This document shows positions 38,001-46,742 of a DNA stretch of 64,000 nucleotides, piece after piece (position 1 is the first letter of the stretch; the number at the start of each line of letters is the position of its first letter). The DNA comes from Brevibacillus reuszeri (lineage in GTDB: Bacteria; Bacillota; Bacilli; Brevibacillales; Brevibacillaceae). The notes beneath the pieces are model-generated. The model was given only the letters and a program-made list of their open reading frames with translations, did no database searches and was not told the origin of the DNA. The stretch spans positions 248,001 to 312,000 of the forward strand of contig NZ_BEXF01000003.1 of NCBI RefSeq assembly GCF_002897295.1, in the 5' to 3' direction. Position numbers and translations under genes: made by a program.

Positions 38001-38033
38001 CTCGTGGTCGTACGCCATAGCTGGTACCACGAG
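38001..38033 (-). promoter_or_regulatory. Hairpin in the bcd leader
   Basis: CTCGTGGT and ACCACGAG pair around a 17-base loop inside the predicted 85-nt bcd leader, between the sigma-54 promoter and the ribosome binding site. No T tract follows. Confidence 0.45.
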
Positions 38034-38057
38034 GAGAATTCCTCGTCGTGAAAGATA

Positions 38058-38073
38058 TGCAAATGTCATGCCA
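38058..38073 (-). promoter_or_regulatory. Sigma-54 (-24/-12) promoter of the bcd-bkd operon
   Basis: Minus-strand TGGCATGACATTTGCA matches the -24/-12 consensus TGGCAYG-N4-TTGCW at every fixed position. It lies 94 bp upstream of bcd and just downstream of the sigma-54 activator gene bkdR. B. subtilis transcribes bkd from a SigL promoter of this type. Confidence 0.88.
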
Positions 38074-38088
38074 ACTCACAACATCTTA

Positions 38089-38102
38089 TGAAAGCGCTTT
38101 AT
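38089..38102. promoter_or_regulatory. cre-like catabolite repression site
   Basis: TGAAAGCGCTTTAT differs from the CcpA consensus TGWAARCGYTWNCW at one fixed position. It lies between the sigma-54 promoter and the BkdR repeats, where CcpA could block the activator loop. This is a consensus match only. Confidence 0.45.
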
Positions 38103-38140
38103 CCACGTGCATGTGGAAGATTATTCAATCGGTCAAGTAC

Positions 38141-38187
38141 GCAAATAATTGCACAATCACGCAAAGTATTGCATGCAAATATTTGCA
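38141..38187. promoter_or_regulatory. Three GCAA-N4-TTGC repeats, probable BkdR activating sites
   Basis: GCAAATAATTGC (38141-38152), GCAAAGTATTGC (38161-38172) and GCAAATATTTGC (38175-38186) share the dyad GCAA-N4-TTGC; the last extends to a perfect 14-bp palindrome. They are 68-115 bp upstream of the -24 element, the usual place for upstream activator sites. Confidence 0.7.
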
Positions 38188-38206
38188 CACTCATCTCCTT
38201 GCTGAA

Positions 38207-40273
38207 TCACATCTGCTCTTCCATAATCCCCAGCTTTTCCATTTTGTAATACAAGCTGCGAATAGCAATCCCTAACCGCTTGGCTGCGACCGTTCTGTTT
38301 CCGCGTGCAGCCGCCAGTTCACGCAAGATGTGCTCACGTTCTGCTTCTTCCACTGCCTCTTTTAACGTTTTGCCTGAGGACCCTTGCTTTTCAGGAAGCT
38401 CTTTTGCCGTGCCCACAATCCTTCGTTCCAATGGAGGCAGATGTTCTGGCAAAATGATTCGCTCATTGATCTTCATATGGATCATCGCTCTGCCTATGAC
38501 ATTCTCCAGTTCTCTCACATTGCCTGGCCATTGGTATTCAAAAAGCATTTGCAAGGTATCTGGGTGAATTTCTTCGACATTACGCCCGTACTCCAAATTT
38601 GCTTTGCGCAATAGATGCATCGCGATTGGCTGGATGTCTTCCAGCCTTTGTCTGAGAGAAGGAATATGGATTGGAAATACCTGAAGCCGATAGTACAAGT
38701 CTTCACGAAAACGCCCTGCCCCAATCGCTGACTCGAGATTGACATGAGTAGCAGCAATGATACGGACATCGATTTCAACTGGCTTCGTCCCGCCGACCCT
38801 CACGACCTCCCTCTCCTGCAAAACGCGCAAGAGCATGACTTGCATACTCATGGACAGCTCGCCAATTTCATCGAGAAAAATCGTTCCTCCGCTCGCTTCC
38901 TCAAACAATCCTCGTTTTCCGCCGCGTCTTGCACCCGTAAACGCTCCTTCTTCGTAGCCGAACAGCTCGCTTTCCAAAAGTGTCTCGGATATAGCAGCGC
39001 AGTTTACACGGATAAATTGCTTGTACTTACGTTCACTTGCATTGTGAATCGCGTGGGCGAACAATTCCTTTCCCGTACCCGACTCGCCTCTTAGCAGTAC
39101 CGTTGCAGGGGTCAGTGCCGCTTTTTTTGCCTGCTCGATGGCGACTTTCATTGGATCGCTATACCCAATAATGTCTGCAAAGCTATATTTCGCCTCTAAC
39201 GTTCGGATGATGCGGCGGGCTTTTTCCAATTCCTCGCTCAAACGCTTGAATTCCGAGACGTCATGGATGACACCAACGCTGCCCTTTAGTTCTCCGTCTA
39301 CCATGACAGGAGCAACATTTACGACTACATCCTTGCGTTTTGGTCCCAGCTTCATCGGGACTCCCCTGACTGGCTTCTTCGTTTTCAATACTTGCATATG
39401 CATGCTGTCGCCTTCCGAAATATCGACCGTTGCAGGCTTGCCGATAATATCTTCAGGTGACAGTCCCGTAATCCGCGTGTAAGCCGGGTTGATCAATAAC
39501 CCGTTCCCATCCTTGTCCACCACAGAAATAGCCTCATCCGACGATTGGATAATGGCCTGCATCATGCTTTGCAGTTCCTTCAAGTCCGTGACTTCCTCAG
39601 CCAACGCCATCACTTCTGTAATATCACGAAAAATGGCAACAGCCCCTACTACTTCATCGCGATCATTCCGAACGGGTACGCGATTGGTAATGATACGGGT
39701 CTGATTGGGTAGGATCTGCTCCTGATTCAACTCGGGAGAGCCCGTCTCTAATACGATATGTAGGCGTGTGTTAGGTATACGTTCTGATACTTTTGTATCG
39801 AGCACTTCACTCGCGTCGATCCCCATCAATCTCTCTGCTGCCTGATTGAACAAGGTAATGATACCCTGCCTGTTTACACCGATAATCGCATCGTGAGTAG
39901 AGTCCAGCATCGTCTCGCGCTCACGCTGGTTTTGCATCATTACGGCAATCAGCTTGTCGCGTTCACGGATCAGCTTCATTACGATGCGCGTAAAAGTGCC
40001 GGGGATCAGCACTGTTTTTTCCTTTTTCAAATGCTTGAGATGCTTGTATTCCCCTAAATCACCGGTCGCTTCCAAAATGACATCTAGGTCCGCTTCCAAA
40101 TAGGGTCTGTAATCCGTGTCTACATGGATACCTAAGGAACGAGCCAGCGCGAGTCCCGGGGCATCTGGCCTGTGATCGACAACAGCTACGATTTTTAACC
40201 GATCCATCTGGTTCAGCATCTTAATAAGTGCTGTTCCGCCACGTCCAGCACCAACGATGAGCAACTTGTGCAC
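38207..40273 (-). CDS. bkdR: Sigma-54-dependent activator of branched-chain amino acid use
   Basis: BkdR activates the bkd operon. The GTG at 40273, seven bases after AGGGGAT, gives 688 residues, close to B. subtilis BkdR (692); a 130-residue upstream extension is rejected. It has an N-terminal Rossmann-like sensor (VHKLLIVGAGRGGTALIKML) and two PAS domains (about 145-255 and 265-370). The AAA+ domain has Walker A GESGTGKE, the sigma-54 contact loop EGAFTGARRGGK and FLDEIGELS. A Fis-type helix-turn-helix (NRTVAAKRLGIAIRSLYYKM) ends the protein. It lies directly upstream of bcd. Confidence 0.93.
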   Translation of the reverse strand: MHKLLIVGAGRGGTALIKMLNQMDRLKIVAVVDHRPDAPGLALARSLGIHVDTDYRPYLEADLDVILEATGDLGEYKHLKHLKKEKTVLIPGTFTRIVMKLIRERDKLIAVMMQNQRERETMLDSTHDAIIGVNRQGIITLFNQAAERLMGIDASEVLDTKVSERIPNTRLHIVLETGSPELNQEQILPNQTRIITNRVPVRNDRDEVVGAVAIFRDITEVMALAEEVTDLKELQSMMQAIIQSSDEAISVVDKDGNGLLINPAYTRITGLSPEDIIGKPATVDISEGDSMHMQVLKTKKPVRGVPMKLGPKRKDVVVNVAPVMVDGELKGSVGVIHDVSEFKRLSEELEKARRIIRTLEAKYSFADIIGYSDPMKVAIEQAKKAALTPATVLLRGESGTGKELFAHAIHNASERKYKQFIRVNCAAISETLLESELFGYEEGAFTGARRGGKRGLFEEASGGTIFLDEIGELSMSMQVMLLRVLQEREVVRVGGTKPVEIDVRIIAATHVNLESAIGAGRFREDLYYRLQVFPIHIPSLRQRLEDIQPIAMHLLRKANLEYGRNVEEIHPDTLQMLFEYQWPGNVRELENVIGRAMIHMKINERIILPEHLPPLERRIVGTAKELPEKQGSSGKTLKEAVEEAEREHILRELAAARGNRTVAAKRLGIAIRSLYYKMEKLGIMEEQM

Positions 40274-40383
40274 GCACCGATCCCCTCTCTTTGCAATCAA
40301 ACTCGATTCCATTGTACTCCAATGATTGGGATAAGGACAGGTGTTCTTAGCTAACGTGCGCTCGTTCAGGCGCTTCCAGACTG

Positions 40384-40412
40384 TGGACAAGGTACGTGGC
40401 ATCCGATATGAT
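40384..40412 (+). promoter_or_regulatory. Sigma-A-type promoter of the DUF2627 gene
   Basis: TGGACA (40384-40389), a 17-base spacer and TATGAT (40407-40412) lie 32 bp before the GTG start. Confidence 0.55.
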
Positions 40413-40444
40413 GAAAGGACGAGAGAGAAAGGTGTGAAACACCC

Positions 40445-40705
40445 GTGGTTGTTCAAAAAGTAATCGCGCTGCTGATCATGGTGATTCCTGCTGCTATCGC
40501 GATGTATGGAATCAAGCTGATCCGTGACGCGTTCTTTCATTCCACCTCCCCGGACGTCGGCTTTTTGTGGGGACAGCTCATTCTTGGCATACTCGCTTTT
40601 GCCATTCCTGTATTGTTTATTGCGGGGTTTATCCTGCATCACGAACGCAAAAAAAATCGGGTACAACCCCGCTTCATGGTTCGTGAACCAGAAGATGATG
40701 AGTAG
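40445..40705 (+). CDS. yqzF: DUF2627 (YqzF-like) small membrane protein
   Basis: The 86-residue product starts with GTG and has two membrane helices (about residues 4-26 and 43-65), ending in a basic then acidic tail (HHERKKNRV, EPEDDE). It is divergent from bkdR, the same arrangement as yqzF/bkdR in B. subtilis. Its function is unknown. Confidence 0.8.
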   Translation: MVVQKVIALLIMVIPAAIAMYGIKLIRDAFFHSTSPDVGFLWGQLILGILAFAIPVLFIAGFILHHERKKNRVQPRFMVREPEDDE

Positions 40706-40738
40706 GCCAGGCCAAACATTCAGCCTGGCTCTTCTTAT
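40706..40738. terminator. Terminator between the DUF2627 gene and the GT4 gene
   Basis: GGCCAGGC and GCCTGGCT form an eight-base stem, with one mismatch, around a ten-base loop, followed by CTTCTT on the plus strand. It overlaps no coding sequence and probably serves both convergent genes. Confidence 0.6.
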
Positions 40739-40752
40739 GTAGCGCTCGCTTA

Positions 40753-41637
40753 TTACTCCGATTCCGCTGATCTGCCCCAGCCATCCATCCGTTTTAACCA
40801 GGAAAATCGATCGATCAACTGCGTAAAAGAAACGAACTCTGCGATTACATGCAAACTGATAAAAAACAAGAGGATCACCACTTGCACCTGTGTGGCTGTG
40901 TGCGTGACAAAGGCGTAACCAACCACGAAGCCCAAGGAATTCGCACCAGTATCACCAAGCATAATCCTGCCGCTCGCATCATGACGAAACAGTAATATAG
41001 ATGCAGTAAGGACAGGTAATAGCCACACCCAGTCCACTGCCGACGAATCATTTGCAGGAAAGTAATAAGCAGCTAGAGCCACTAGACCTAAAAGCAGCCA
41101 AAAAACTTTTAGAGCACGCGCTGGCCTCACGTCAAACAGATTCAGGACGTTAGGTGTGATTGCTAGTAAACATACTACCAAAAACCATGCCCAAGCTGTA
41201 TGTGTGATTGCCAAAGAAATGAGCAGGGCAGTACTCCCTCCTCCCCACGCCTTCCACAAGCCGCTCGTCACTTTGCGCTCCCGCCAAAGTGCTCCTAGAT
41301 GTCCCCTGAAGCCTTTTGCAGACTCGTCTGTCGCTCGGTCATCCTGCCATCCCCATACAGCCAGGGTGATCATGCCAGCCATCAGCAGCAATCCATGATT
41401 CAGGCTCGACGGGGAGACACCGCTTACCTGCATGCACAGCAGCAAGGCTCCTATAGTGAGTGTGGAGGAAGCCACGACCATGATGCCACCCGCTGTCAGA
41501 ACTTCTGCTCCTCTGTAATTCACTCTTTGCATACCCATGTCTTTAAGCTTTTTGGTCAAGTGTTTTAAAAGAGCCAGATGCAGCAAAAAAGGAAGCCCGA
41601 TACTTACCGCAATAGCTATCATCCATTTTGTCTCCAT
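40753..41637 (-). CDS. Membrane sugar-phosphate transferase, MraY/WecA-like (GT4)
   Basis: The 294-residue product, starting at ATG 41637 after GGAGGG, has about nine membrane helices. It shows the polyprenyl-phosphate sugar-1-phosphate transferase pattern: an aspartate-rich loop (GWQDDRAT), NLFDVRPARALK and MLGDTGANSLGF. It is shorter and more divergent than MraY. It is the last gene of a four-gene operon with steA and steB homologues and a GT2 transferase, so it may prime a lipid-linked glycan used at the cell envelope. The substrate is unknown. Confidence 0.75.
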   Translation of the reverse strand: METKWMIAIAVSIGLPFLLHLALLKHLTKKLKDMGMQRVNYRGAEVLTAGGIMVVASSTLTIGALLLCMQVSGVSPSSLNHGLLLMAGMITLAVWGWQDDRATDESAKGFRGHLGALWRERKVTSGLWKAWGGGSTALLISLAITHTAWAWFLVVCLLAITPNVLNLFDVRPARALKVFWLLLGLVALAAYYFPANDSSAVDWVWLLPVLTASILLFRHDASGRIMLGDTGANSLGFVVGYAFVTHTATQVQVVILLFFISLHVIAEFVSFTQLIDRFSWLKRMDGWGRSAESE

Positions 41638-42311
41638 CCTTGTCCCTCCCACCATTTGTGACAAAGTGTCCGTCCGATGGCCACAAACTCTTTTCCTCGA
41701 TGAAAATAGCCTGACCAATCATTTCCTGTCTCGCGATGGGAAAACCGGACAGGTACCTCCAGCACACGATAGCCTGCCCGAATGGCATCTACAGTCAGGC
41801 CCACTTCTACCCCAAATCCGTTATCCAGTCTGCCTAATCGCTGAAGCACTTCACGCCGAAAAGCACGTTGGCCGGACAACGGTGCTCGTGGTTCAAAGCC
41901 TGTAAGTATGCGTATCCCATGACGAGCCAAGCCCTTTGCCAAGCCCATGCCTGCTTTTTGTCGTGGAGGAGGCAGAACAGCAACTGACATGTCACACGCA
42001 CCCGCAATCACCGGGGACAATAAATGTGCTGCCTCAGCTGCACTCTCGCGAAGATCACTGTCTAAGAGCATCACGACATCCCCACTCGCATGTTGCCAGC
42101 CCGCTTGCAGCGCCGCACCCTTTCCCCTGTTTTGCGGTGTGGAAATGACTAGATCCGCCCACTGTCTGGCGAGCTGTGCGGTATCATCTACGCTCCCATC
42201 ATCCACAACGATCAGCTCCTGACAAAGGATGCGTTCTCGAATCGCCCGCAGCGTCGAGCCGATGGAAGCCTCTTCGTTGTAAGCAGGAATGACGACGCTA
42301 ACCTTTTTCAC
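41619..42311 (-). CDS. Family 2 glycosyltransferase, dolichyl-phosphate mannosyltransferase-like
   Basis: The 230-residue GT-A-fold product starts VKKVSVVIPAYNEEAS and has the nucleotide-sugar aspartates in LIVVDDGSVDD and VMLLDSDLRE, plus a C-terminal GFGVEVGLTVDAIRAGYRVLEVPV. No membrane domain is present. I use the GTG at 42311, five bases after GAGGGG. It overlaps steB by 14 bp upstream and the GT4 gene by 19 bp downstream, which indicates tight translational coupling. Confidence 0.82.
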   Translation of the reverse strand: MKKVSVVIPAYNEEASIGSTLRAIRERILCQELIVVDDGSVDDTAQLARQWADLVISTPQNRGKGAALQAGWQHASGDVVMLLDSDLRESAAEAAHLLSPVIAGACDMSVAVLPPPRQKAGMGLAKGLARHGIRILTGFEPRAPLSGQRAFRREVLQRLGRLDNGFGVEVGLTVDAIRAGYRVLEVPVRFSHRETGNDWSGYFHRGKEFVAIGRTLCHKWWEGQGWRQNG

Positions 42312-42855
42312 GCACACCCCTCGTTTCTGCGAGCAATTTTTGGACGTTTTCTAAAAGTGCCCACTGCTTGGCTACCGAGTCTGGCTCTTGCTTGACGAGT
42401 AATACGCGATTGTTATTCCCCCGCCCAATAAGCCATTCTGGATGCTTGTCCGCATAGATGAGCAGCAGACCATCTGGTGGAAAGCTTTCCTCCTGCAGAG
42501 CTGCAACCTCAACTCCTACCGACTGCAGTAATCGCGTTATTCGTTCCAAGGATCCTTCCTTCTCCTGCCATATAAAGACCTTGCTTCCTTTCAACTCATG
42601 GGCATAGCGAAGTGCCATAAGATGGACAACCTCTTCCTTGTTTCGCTCTACCTCTACATGCAGTCGATTCATTTGCTGCTTTAATTCTTGATTACTTTTC
42701 AATGCGCGGTCATATTTGGCCGACATATTCGCCAGAACTTCTTTTTCACCCCAGGAAAACCAGTTATGCCCTGCTGTTCCTCCGAGCAAAATTCCCACTC
42801 CAAGCGCAATGAAGACAGCAGCTAACGAGATCAAATGATAACGAAAATGAATCAT
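42298..42855 (-). CDS. SteB/MctB-like membrane protein
   Basis: The 185-residue product starts MIHFRYHLISLAAVFIALGVGILLGG at 42855, written here as the typical N-terminal helix of the family annotated as copper transporter MctB. A coiled coil (about residues 45-85) and an extracytoplasmic alpha/beta part follow. In actinobacteria the SteB homologue pairs with SteA at the division septum. The gene starts 16 bp after steA and shares its operon. The copper name is probably not informative here. Confidence 0.7.
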   Translation of the reverse strand: MIHFRYHLISLAAVFIALGVGILLGGTAGHNWFSWGEKEVLANMSAKYDRALKSNQELKQQMNRLHVEVERNKEEVVHLMALRYAHELKGSKVFIWQEKEGSLERITRLLQSVGVEVAALQEESFPPDGLLLIYADKHPEWLIGRGNNNRVLLVKQEPDSVAKQWALLENVQKLLAETRGVREKG

Positions 42856-42871
42856 AGCGACAGCGTCCTCC

Positions 42872-44038
42872 TTAAAATGCCCAGGTCCGCCACTGTGTCC
42901 AAAGCATTTGCGCTGCGTGACGTGCAACCGGATTGATCAAAATCGCTGATGTAACAGGAAGAAGCATGGCTCCGATGCATAGCCCCCACATTCGCCAGGA
43001 CGAGCTCGGCTGATACAGCTGACTAACACCTTTGGCGTCAACCAGCTTCGTGCCGATTTTGGTTCGAACCAAAAGTGTGCTTGCCATGCCTTTTCTGCCT
43101 TTTTCCAGAAAATCGATCATATTGGTATGTGCCCCAATCGTAACGATGAGCTGCGCCTGTTGTTCAAATGCCAAAAGCATCGCAACGTCTTCACTTGTTC
43201 CGGGCGCAGGCAAGAGATGACAATGAATCCCCAGCTGGTCTACCCGTTTTTTCCCTGGAGCACTCCCATCAACGAACGCATGCACAACAACCTCTGCCCC
43301 GCATAGCAAGGCTTTGTCAGAAACACTATCCATATCCCCAATAATCAAATCGGGTGCGTATCCATATTGCAGCAGCGCATCAGCGCCGCCGTCCACACCG
43401 ATGAGTACTGGTCTACATTCGCGAATATAGGAGGCAAGTGTATGCAAATCTTCTTTGTAGTGCTTGCCTCGGGCTACGACAACGACGTGACGGTTTGCCA
43501 TTCTTGTCCGTAAGGGAAGGGGGCGCAGTGGCTTCAAGAAAAGCTCCTTTTCCTGACTGGCATACGAAAGCGTGTTGTCAATAAACAAGGAGAGGGTATC
43601 ATCCAGTTTATCCTGTGCTTCCAGCCGTTTGGTAGCAATCAGGGAGGCGGATACCTTTTGTAAGTCACACTTGAATTGCCACCCATTTTCGGTGTGCACG
43701 AAAAGCTTGCTCTCGTGAATTGTCGTATACTGACCATCCAGAAGCTCGATCAAATTTTGTTCTTTTGAAGACGGATGTATTTCAAATAGGGACACCCCCG
43801 CATCAAGCAGGAGTCGAGCCCCTTCGGCCGGATAGTGTCCCGTCATAAACGAAGATAGATTAATTACGATCCTTACTCCCGAGTCCAATAAAGACAATGC
43901 TGCCATCTCATCCACATCGGGATGGTCAATCAGTGCAATTTGCTGGGAGTGGAGACGTTTGCACAACTGCTTGGTCATGCGGTCTGCTGCAATGACTGCC
44001 GTGCAAGTTGTAGCAGCAGGAAGCTTTCTCTTACTCAC
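42872..44038 (-). CDS. steA: SteA-like septal protein with thiamin-pyrophosphokinase fold
   Basis: The 388-residue product begins at GTG 44038, seven bases after GGAGGT; longer versions are rejected because they run into the terminator at 44096-44128. The middle carries a thiamin-pyrophosphokinase-like fold (VLIGVDGGADALLQYGYAPDLIIGDMDSVSD). The C-terminus has a membrane helix (WGLCIGAMLLPVTSAILI). Corynebacterium SteA works with SteB at the septum and affects RipA hydrolase activity. Here it heads a steA-steB-GT2-GT4 operon. Confidence 0.78.
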   Translation of the reverse strand: MSKRKLPAATTCTAVIAADRMTKQLCKRLHSQQIALIDHPDVDEMAALSLLDSGVRIVINLSSFMTGHYPAEGARLLLDAGVSLFEIHPSSKEQNLIELLDGQYTTIHESKLFVHTENGWQFKCDLQKVSASLIATKRLEAQDKLDDTLSLFIDNTLSYASQEKELFLKPLRPLPLRTRMANRHVVVVARGKHYKEDLHTLASYIRECRPVLIGVDGGADALLQYGYAPDLIIGDMDSVSDKALLCGAEVVVHAFVDGSAPGKKRVDQLGIHCHLLPAPGTSEDVAMLLAFEQQAQLIVTIGAHTNMIDFLEKGRKGMASTLLVRTKIGTKLVDAKGVSQLYQPSSSWRMWGLCIGAMLLPVTSAILINPVARHAAQMLWTQWRTWAF

Positions 44039-44095
44039 CTGTTCCACCTCCATCCCTAGTATGCTAATAATTTCCTTGATCATGCGCCAGAAAAT

Positions 44096-44128
44096 GAAAA
44101 AGAGGCTGTGCAATCATGCACAACCTCT
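44096..44128 (-). terminator. Terminator of the DUF2759-like gene
   Basis: Minus-strand AGAGGTTGTGCA and TGCACAGCCTCT pair, with one mismatch, around a short loop, followed by five T residues. It lies between the small membrane protein gene and steA. Confidence 0.85.
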
Positions 44129-44153
44129 CTTCGCTACACTCTTTCGTTCATAA

Positions 44154-44330
44154 CTACGCGCCCTTGGTTATGTAATAGATGATCAAACCATCAGCGAACA
44201 GGAATACTGCCAGGGATACAAGACCGAACCCGATAGCAAACTTGTTCTTTGCTTTGACCGAGTTAACACAGCCCCAAGCAATAAAGAATGTGAAGACAAA
44301 CATCAGGAAATCAAACAAAATGATCTTCAT
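44154..44330 (-). CDS. Small two-helix membrane protein, DUF2759-like
   Basis: The 58-residue product starts MKIILFDFLMFVFTFFIAWG at 44330, with AAAGGAG about a dozen bases upstream. It has two membrane helices joined by a basic turn containing KAKNKFAIGFG. That loop is reminiscent of DUF2759 proteins of Bacillales, but the assignment is from memory of the pattern. It has its own terminator. Function is unknown. Confidence 0.65.
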   Translation of the reverse strand: MKIILFDFLMFVFTFFIAWGCVNSVKAKNKFAIGFGLVSLAVFLFADGLIIYYITKGA

Positions 44331-44459
44331 AAACTACGACACTCCTTTACCAAGATGACGCATACCGGAATACAATGGCAATTCCATTATATAGCTTTGG
44401 CTATTACGAAACAAGCATATCCAAATTTGTGACAAACGATTTCACAATTGTGCGGATGA

Positions 44460-45857
44460 CTACTTCCCTGCATTATTCCCAGCCGCATCAATGTTCATGC
44501 TGGTCGCCTGTTCGTAAACAAATCCAAATTGATACAATTGCGCCTCATCTCGATGCTTTCCAATCAACTGAAAACCGATTGGAAGCCCTCCATGTGAGAA
44601 TCCGCATGGAATCGACAAGCCTGGATTTCCAGTAAAGTTGGTAGGGGATGTCAGTCGAAGCAGAGCTTGTCGCACGCCTTCTGCATGATTTCCGATCAGT
44701 ACTTCACGCTGGTTAATATTTGTCGGGATAATTGGGAGGGTAGGTGTGAGCAACACATCGACATCCTGAAAGCTCTCATTGAATTGATCAATCAGGTGCT
44801 TCCTGCGCTGCTGCACCTGCACGTACTCGTAACCACGCACCTCTTTGCTCATGACCAATCGCTCACGCACTTCAGGGTCCAGATCATCTGCGTGATCCCT
44901 CATCGTTTTTTCATGCACGGCATATGCTTCTGCTTGAATCGTAATTCGTTGACCTTCTGCAATTTCATCAATGCCTTTTACAGCAACCTCCCGTATCTCG
45001 GCACCGAGGCTACGGTACACATCAATCACCCGATCAACCGCTTTTCTGACTTCTTCCTCAATATTCTGAAAGAAAAAGCTAGGCAATCCGATGACTCTCC
45101 CCCGCACACTCTCACCGATAAGTCGGGAGTAGTCTTCACTTGCCTTCGCAAAGGAATACGGATCTTTTTCATCGTGTCCTACGAGAAGATTTAATAGCGC
45201 TGCATTATCCTTGACCGTTTTCGTCATCGGTCCGACATGATCAAGTGTATAGGCGAGATCAAACACGCCGTATTTACTCACAAGGCCAAACGTCGGCTTC
45301 ATCCCTACAATACCGCATGCAGAGGCAGGAATGCGAATGGAGCCGCCAGTGTCCGTCCCTAATGCAGCGTAGGCCAGATTGGCAGCCATTGCAGCACCAG
45401 AACCGCCACTTGACCCTCCTGTAATCTTTTCCAAGTCATAAGGATTACGGGAAGGTCCAAAATACGATCTGTCCCCAATCGGACCGTATGCAAATTCATG
45501 CGTGTTTGTTTTGCCAATCAGGATGGCGCCTGCCTCTAAACATTTCTGCACTACGGTTGCATCGAGATCGGGTACAAAATTTTGATACACCTTTGACCCC
45601 ATGGTGGTACGAATATTTTTTGTAAAAATCAGATCTTTGAGCGCAATTGGAACTCCATGTAATGGCCCCCGCTTCTGGCCAGCCATGATTTCCTTTTCTG
45701 CTTGTCTGGCAGCGGTAAGCGCCTCATCCTCGCAAACGGTAATAAACGCATTGCAGGCAGGATTTTCCTCTTGGATCTTGTTCAAGGTTTGCTGAACAAT
45801 CTCTACAGGAGACACCTTTTTTTCATCGTATGATTGAGATAGGGTGAGCAAATCCAC
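44460..45857 (-). CDS. Amidase signature enzyme, GatA-like
   Basis: The 465-residue product starts at GTG 45857, nine bases after GTGGAGG. The Ser-cisSer-Lys triad is visible: lysine in VPIALKDLI, and the serines in the segment ITGGSSGGSGAAMAANLAYAA followed by GTDTGGSIRIPAS. No gatC or gatB lies beside it, so it is probably a stand-alone amidase rather than a tRNA amidotransferase subunit. It is the last of four co-oriented genes with two methyltransferases and a VOC protein, divergent from a LysR regulator. The substrate is unknown. Confidence 0.82.
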   Translation of the reverse strand: MDLLTLSQSYDEKKVSPVEIVQQTLNKIQEENPACNAFITVCEDEALTAARQAEKEIMAGQKRGPLHGVPIALKDLIFTKNIRTTMGSKVYQNFVPDLDATVVQKCLEAGAILIGKTNTHEFAYGPIGDRSYFGPSRNPYDLEKITGGSSGGSGAAMAANLAYAALGTDTGGSIRIPASACGIVGMKPTFGLVSKYGVFDLAYTLDHVGPMTKTVKDNAALLNLLVGHDEKDPYSFAKASEDYSRLIGESVRGRVIGLPSFFFQNIEEEVRKAVDRVIDVYRSLGAEIREVAVKGIDEIAEGQRITIQAEAYAVHEKTMRDHADDLDPEVRERLVMSKEVRGYEYVQVQQRRKHLIDQFNESFQDVDVLLTPTLPIIPTNINQREVLIGNHAEGVRQALLRLTSPTNFTGNPGLSIPCGFSHGGLPIGFQLIGKHRDEAQLYQFGFVYEQATSMNIDAAGNNAGK

Positions 45858-45951
45858 AGGCTTTAACCTCCACTTTTTATTGATCTGGAAGCAGCAGATG
45901 ATACAACCCCAGAATACAACTGCACCCTTAAACAAGCAATACAAATGCTTC

Positions 45952-46740
45952 CTATTTCTTTTCAAGCGGTTTTTCCCCGTACCAAATGCTCCAGCAGTCC
46001 TGTTCTACGATTGGTTCGTGGCCCTGCAGTTTGTCTTTGATGTGGGAAATAAGCTCTTGCAGTTCATCATCCTGCAGCTCATGAAGAATCGAGCGACCTT
46101 TTCGTGCCAACAGATCTGCCTCTAGTAATAGCCAATCCTTGTATTCGCGTCTGACCTCCCAAAGCTTGATCGTCTCTTTGGAGATAAGTCCTGCTCGCTT
46201 CATGGACGCATGCACGAGGTCATCTGCTGGTCGTCTGCTCTGCTCACTGTCGATCAACCGCGGAAATTTTTCAAAAAAGTAACCCCGCAGATGTGTAGGC
46301 GATGCAGGCATAAGGACATCATCAACTGTACGATCCTGGATTAGACATATGCCCCCTGGGACAAGTACTCTCTGGGCCTCTGCAAAAAAAGCATCCAGGT
46401 CCTGCAAATGATGGATGAGAGCCCGGGCAAAAACGATATCGGCGCTAGCTTGTTCAAGACCAGTTGCAAGTGCATCCCCCTGAACAAACGTAATCGCTGG
46501 GTCTTCCTTGCATTGTTCACATGCCGCTTCGAGCATGACCTGTGAAAAATCGACTCCGATCACTTTGGAAGCCCCCAGACTAGACCATGCCTGTGAATAC
46601 ACTCCCCCTCCAGAGCCTATATCCACTACCCGTTTCCCAGACGGATTAACTAGAGTCTTTATCAATTGATACCACGATTCGTCCACGGTGCGTCCTGTAT
46701 AGCTTTGCTGATTTTTAGGAGCGTGAAAGTCGATTCCCAT
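45952..46740 (-). CDS. Class I SAM-dependent methyltransferase
   Basis: The 262-residue product has the SAM-binding motif I VVDIGSGGGVYSQAW, the acidic motif II IGVDFS, GDALATGL and the motif IV region IVFARALIHHLQDLD. This is the UbiE/small-molecule methyltransferase pattern. The substrate cannot be read. It follows the VOC gene by two bases and probably belongs to the same operon as the second methyltransferase upstream. Confidence 0.8.
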   Translation of the reverse strand: MGIDFHAPKNQQSYTGRTVDESWYQLIKTLVNPSGKRVVDIGSGGGVYSQAWSSLGASKVIGVDFSQVMLEAACEQCKEDPAITFVQGDALATGLEQASADIVFARALIHHLQDLDAFFAEAQRVLVPGGICLIQDRTVDDVLMPASPTHLRGYFFEKFPRLIDSEQSRRPADDLVHASMKRAGLISKETIKLWEVRREYKDWLLLEADLLARKGRSILHELQDDELQELISHIKDKLQGHEPIVEQDCWSIWYGEKPLEKK

Positions 46741-46742
46741 AG

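Noticed and set aside
40274..40666. 130-residue N-terminal extension of bkdR
   Set aside because: The extension has no protein-like composition, overlaps the divergent promoter region, and the GTG at 40273 has a good ribosome binding site and gives the family length.
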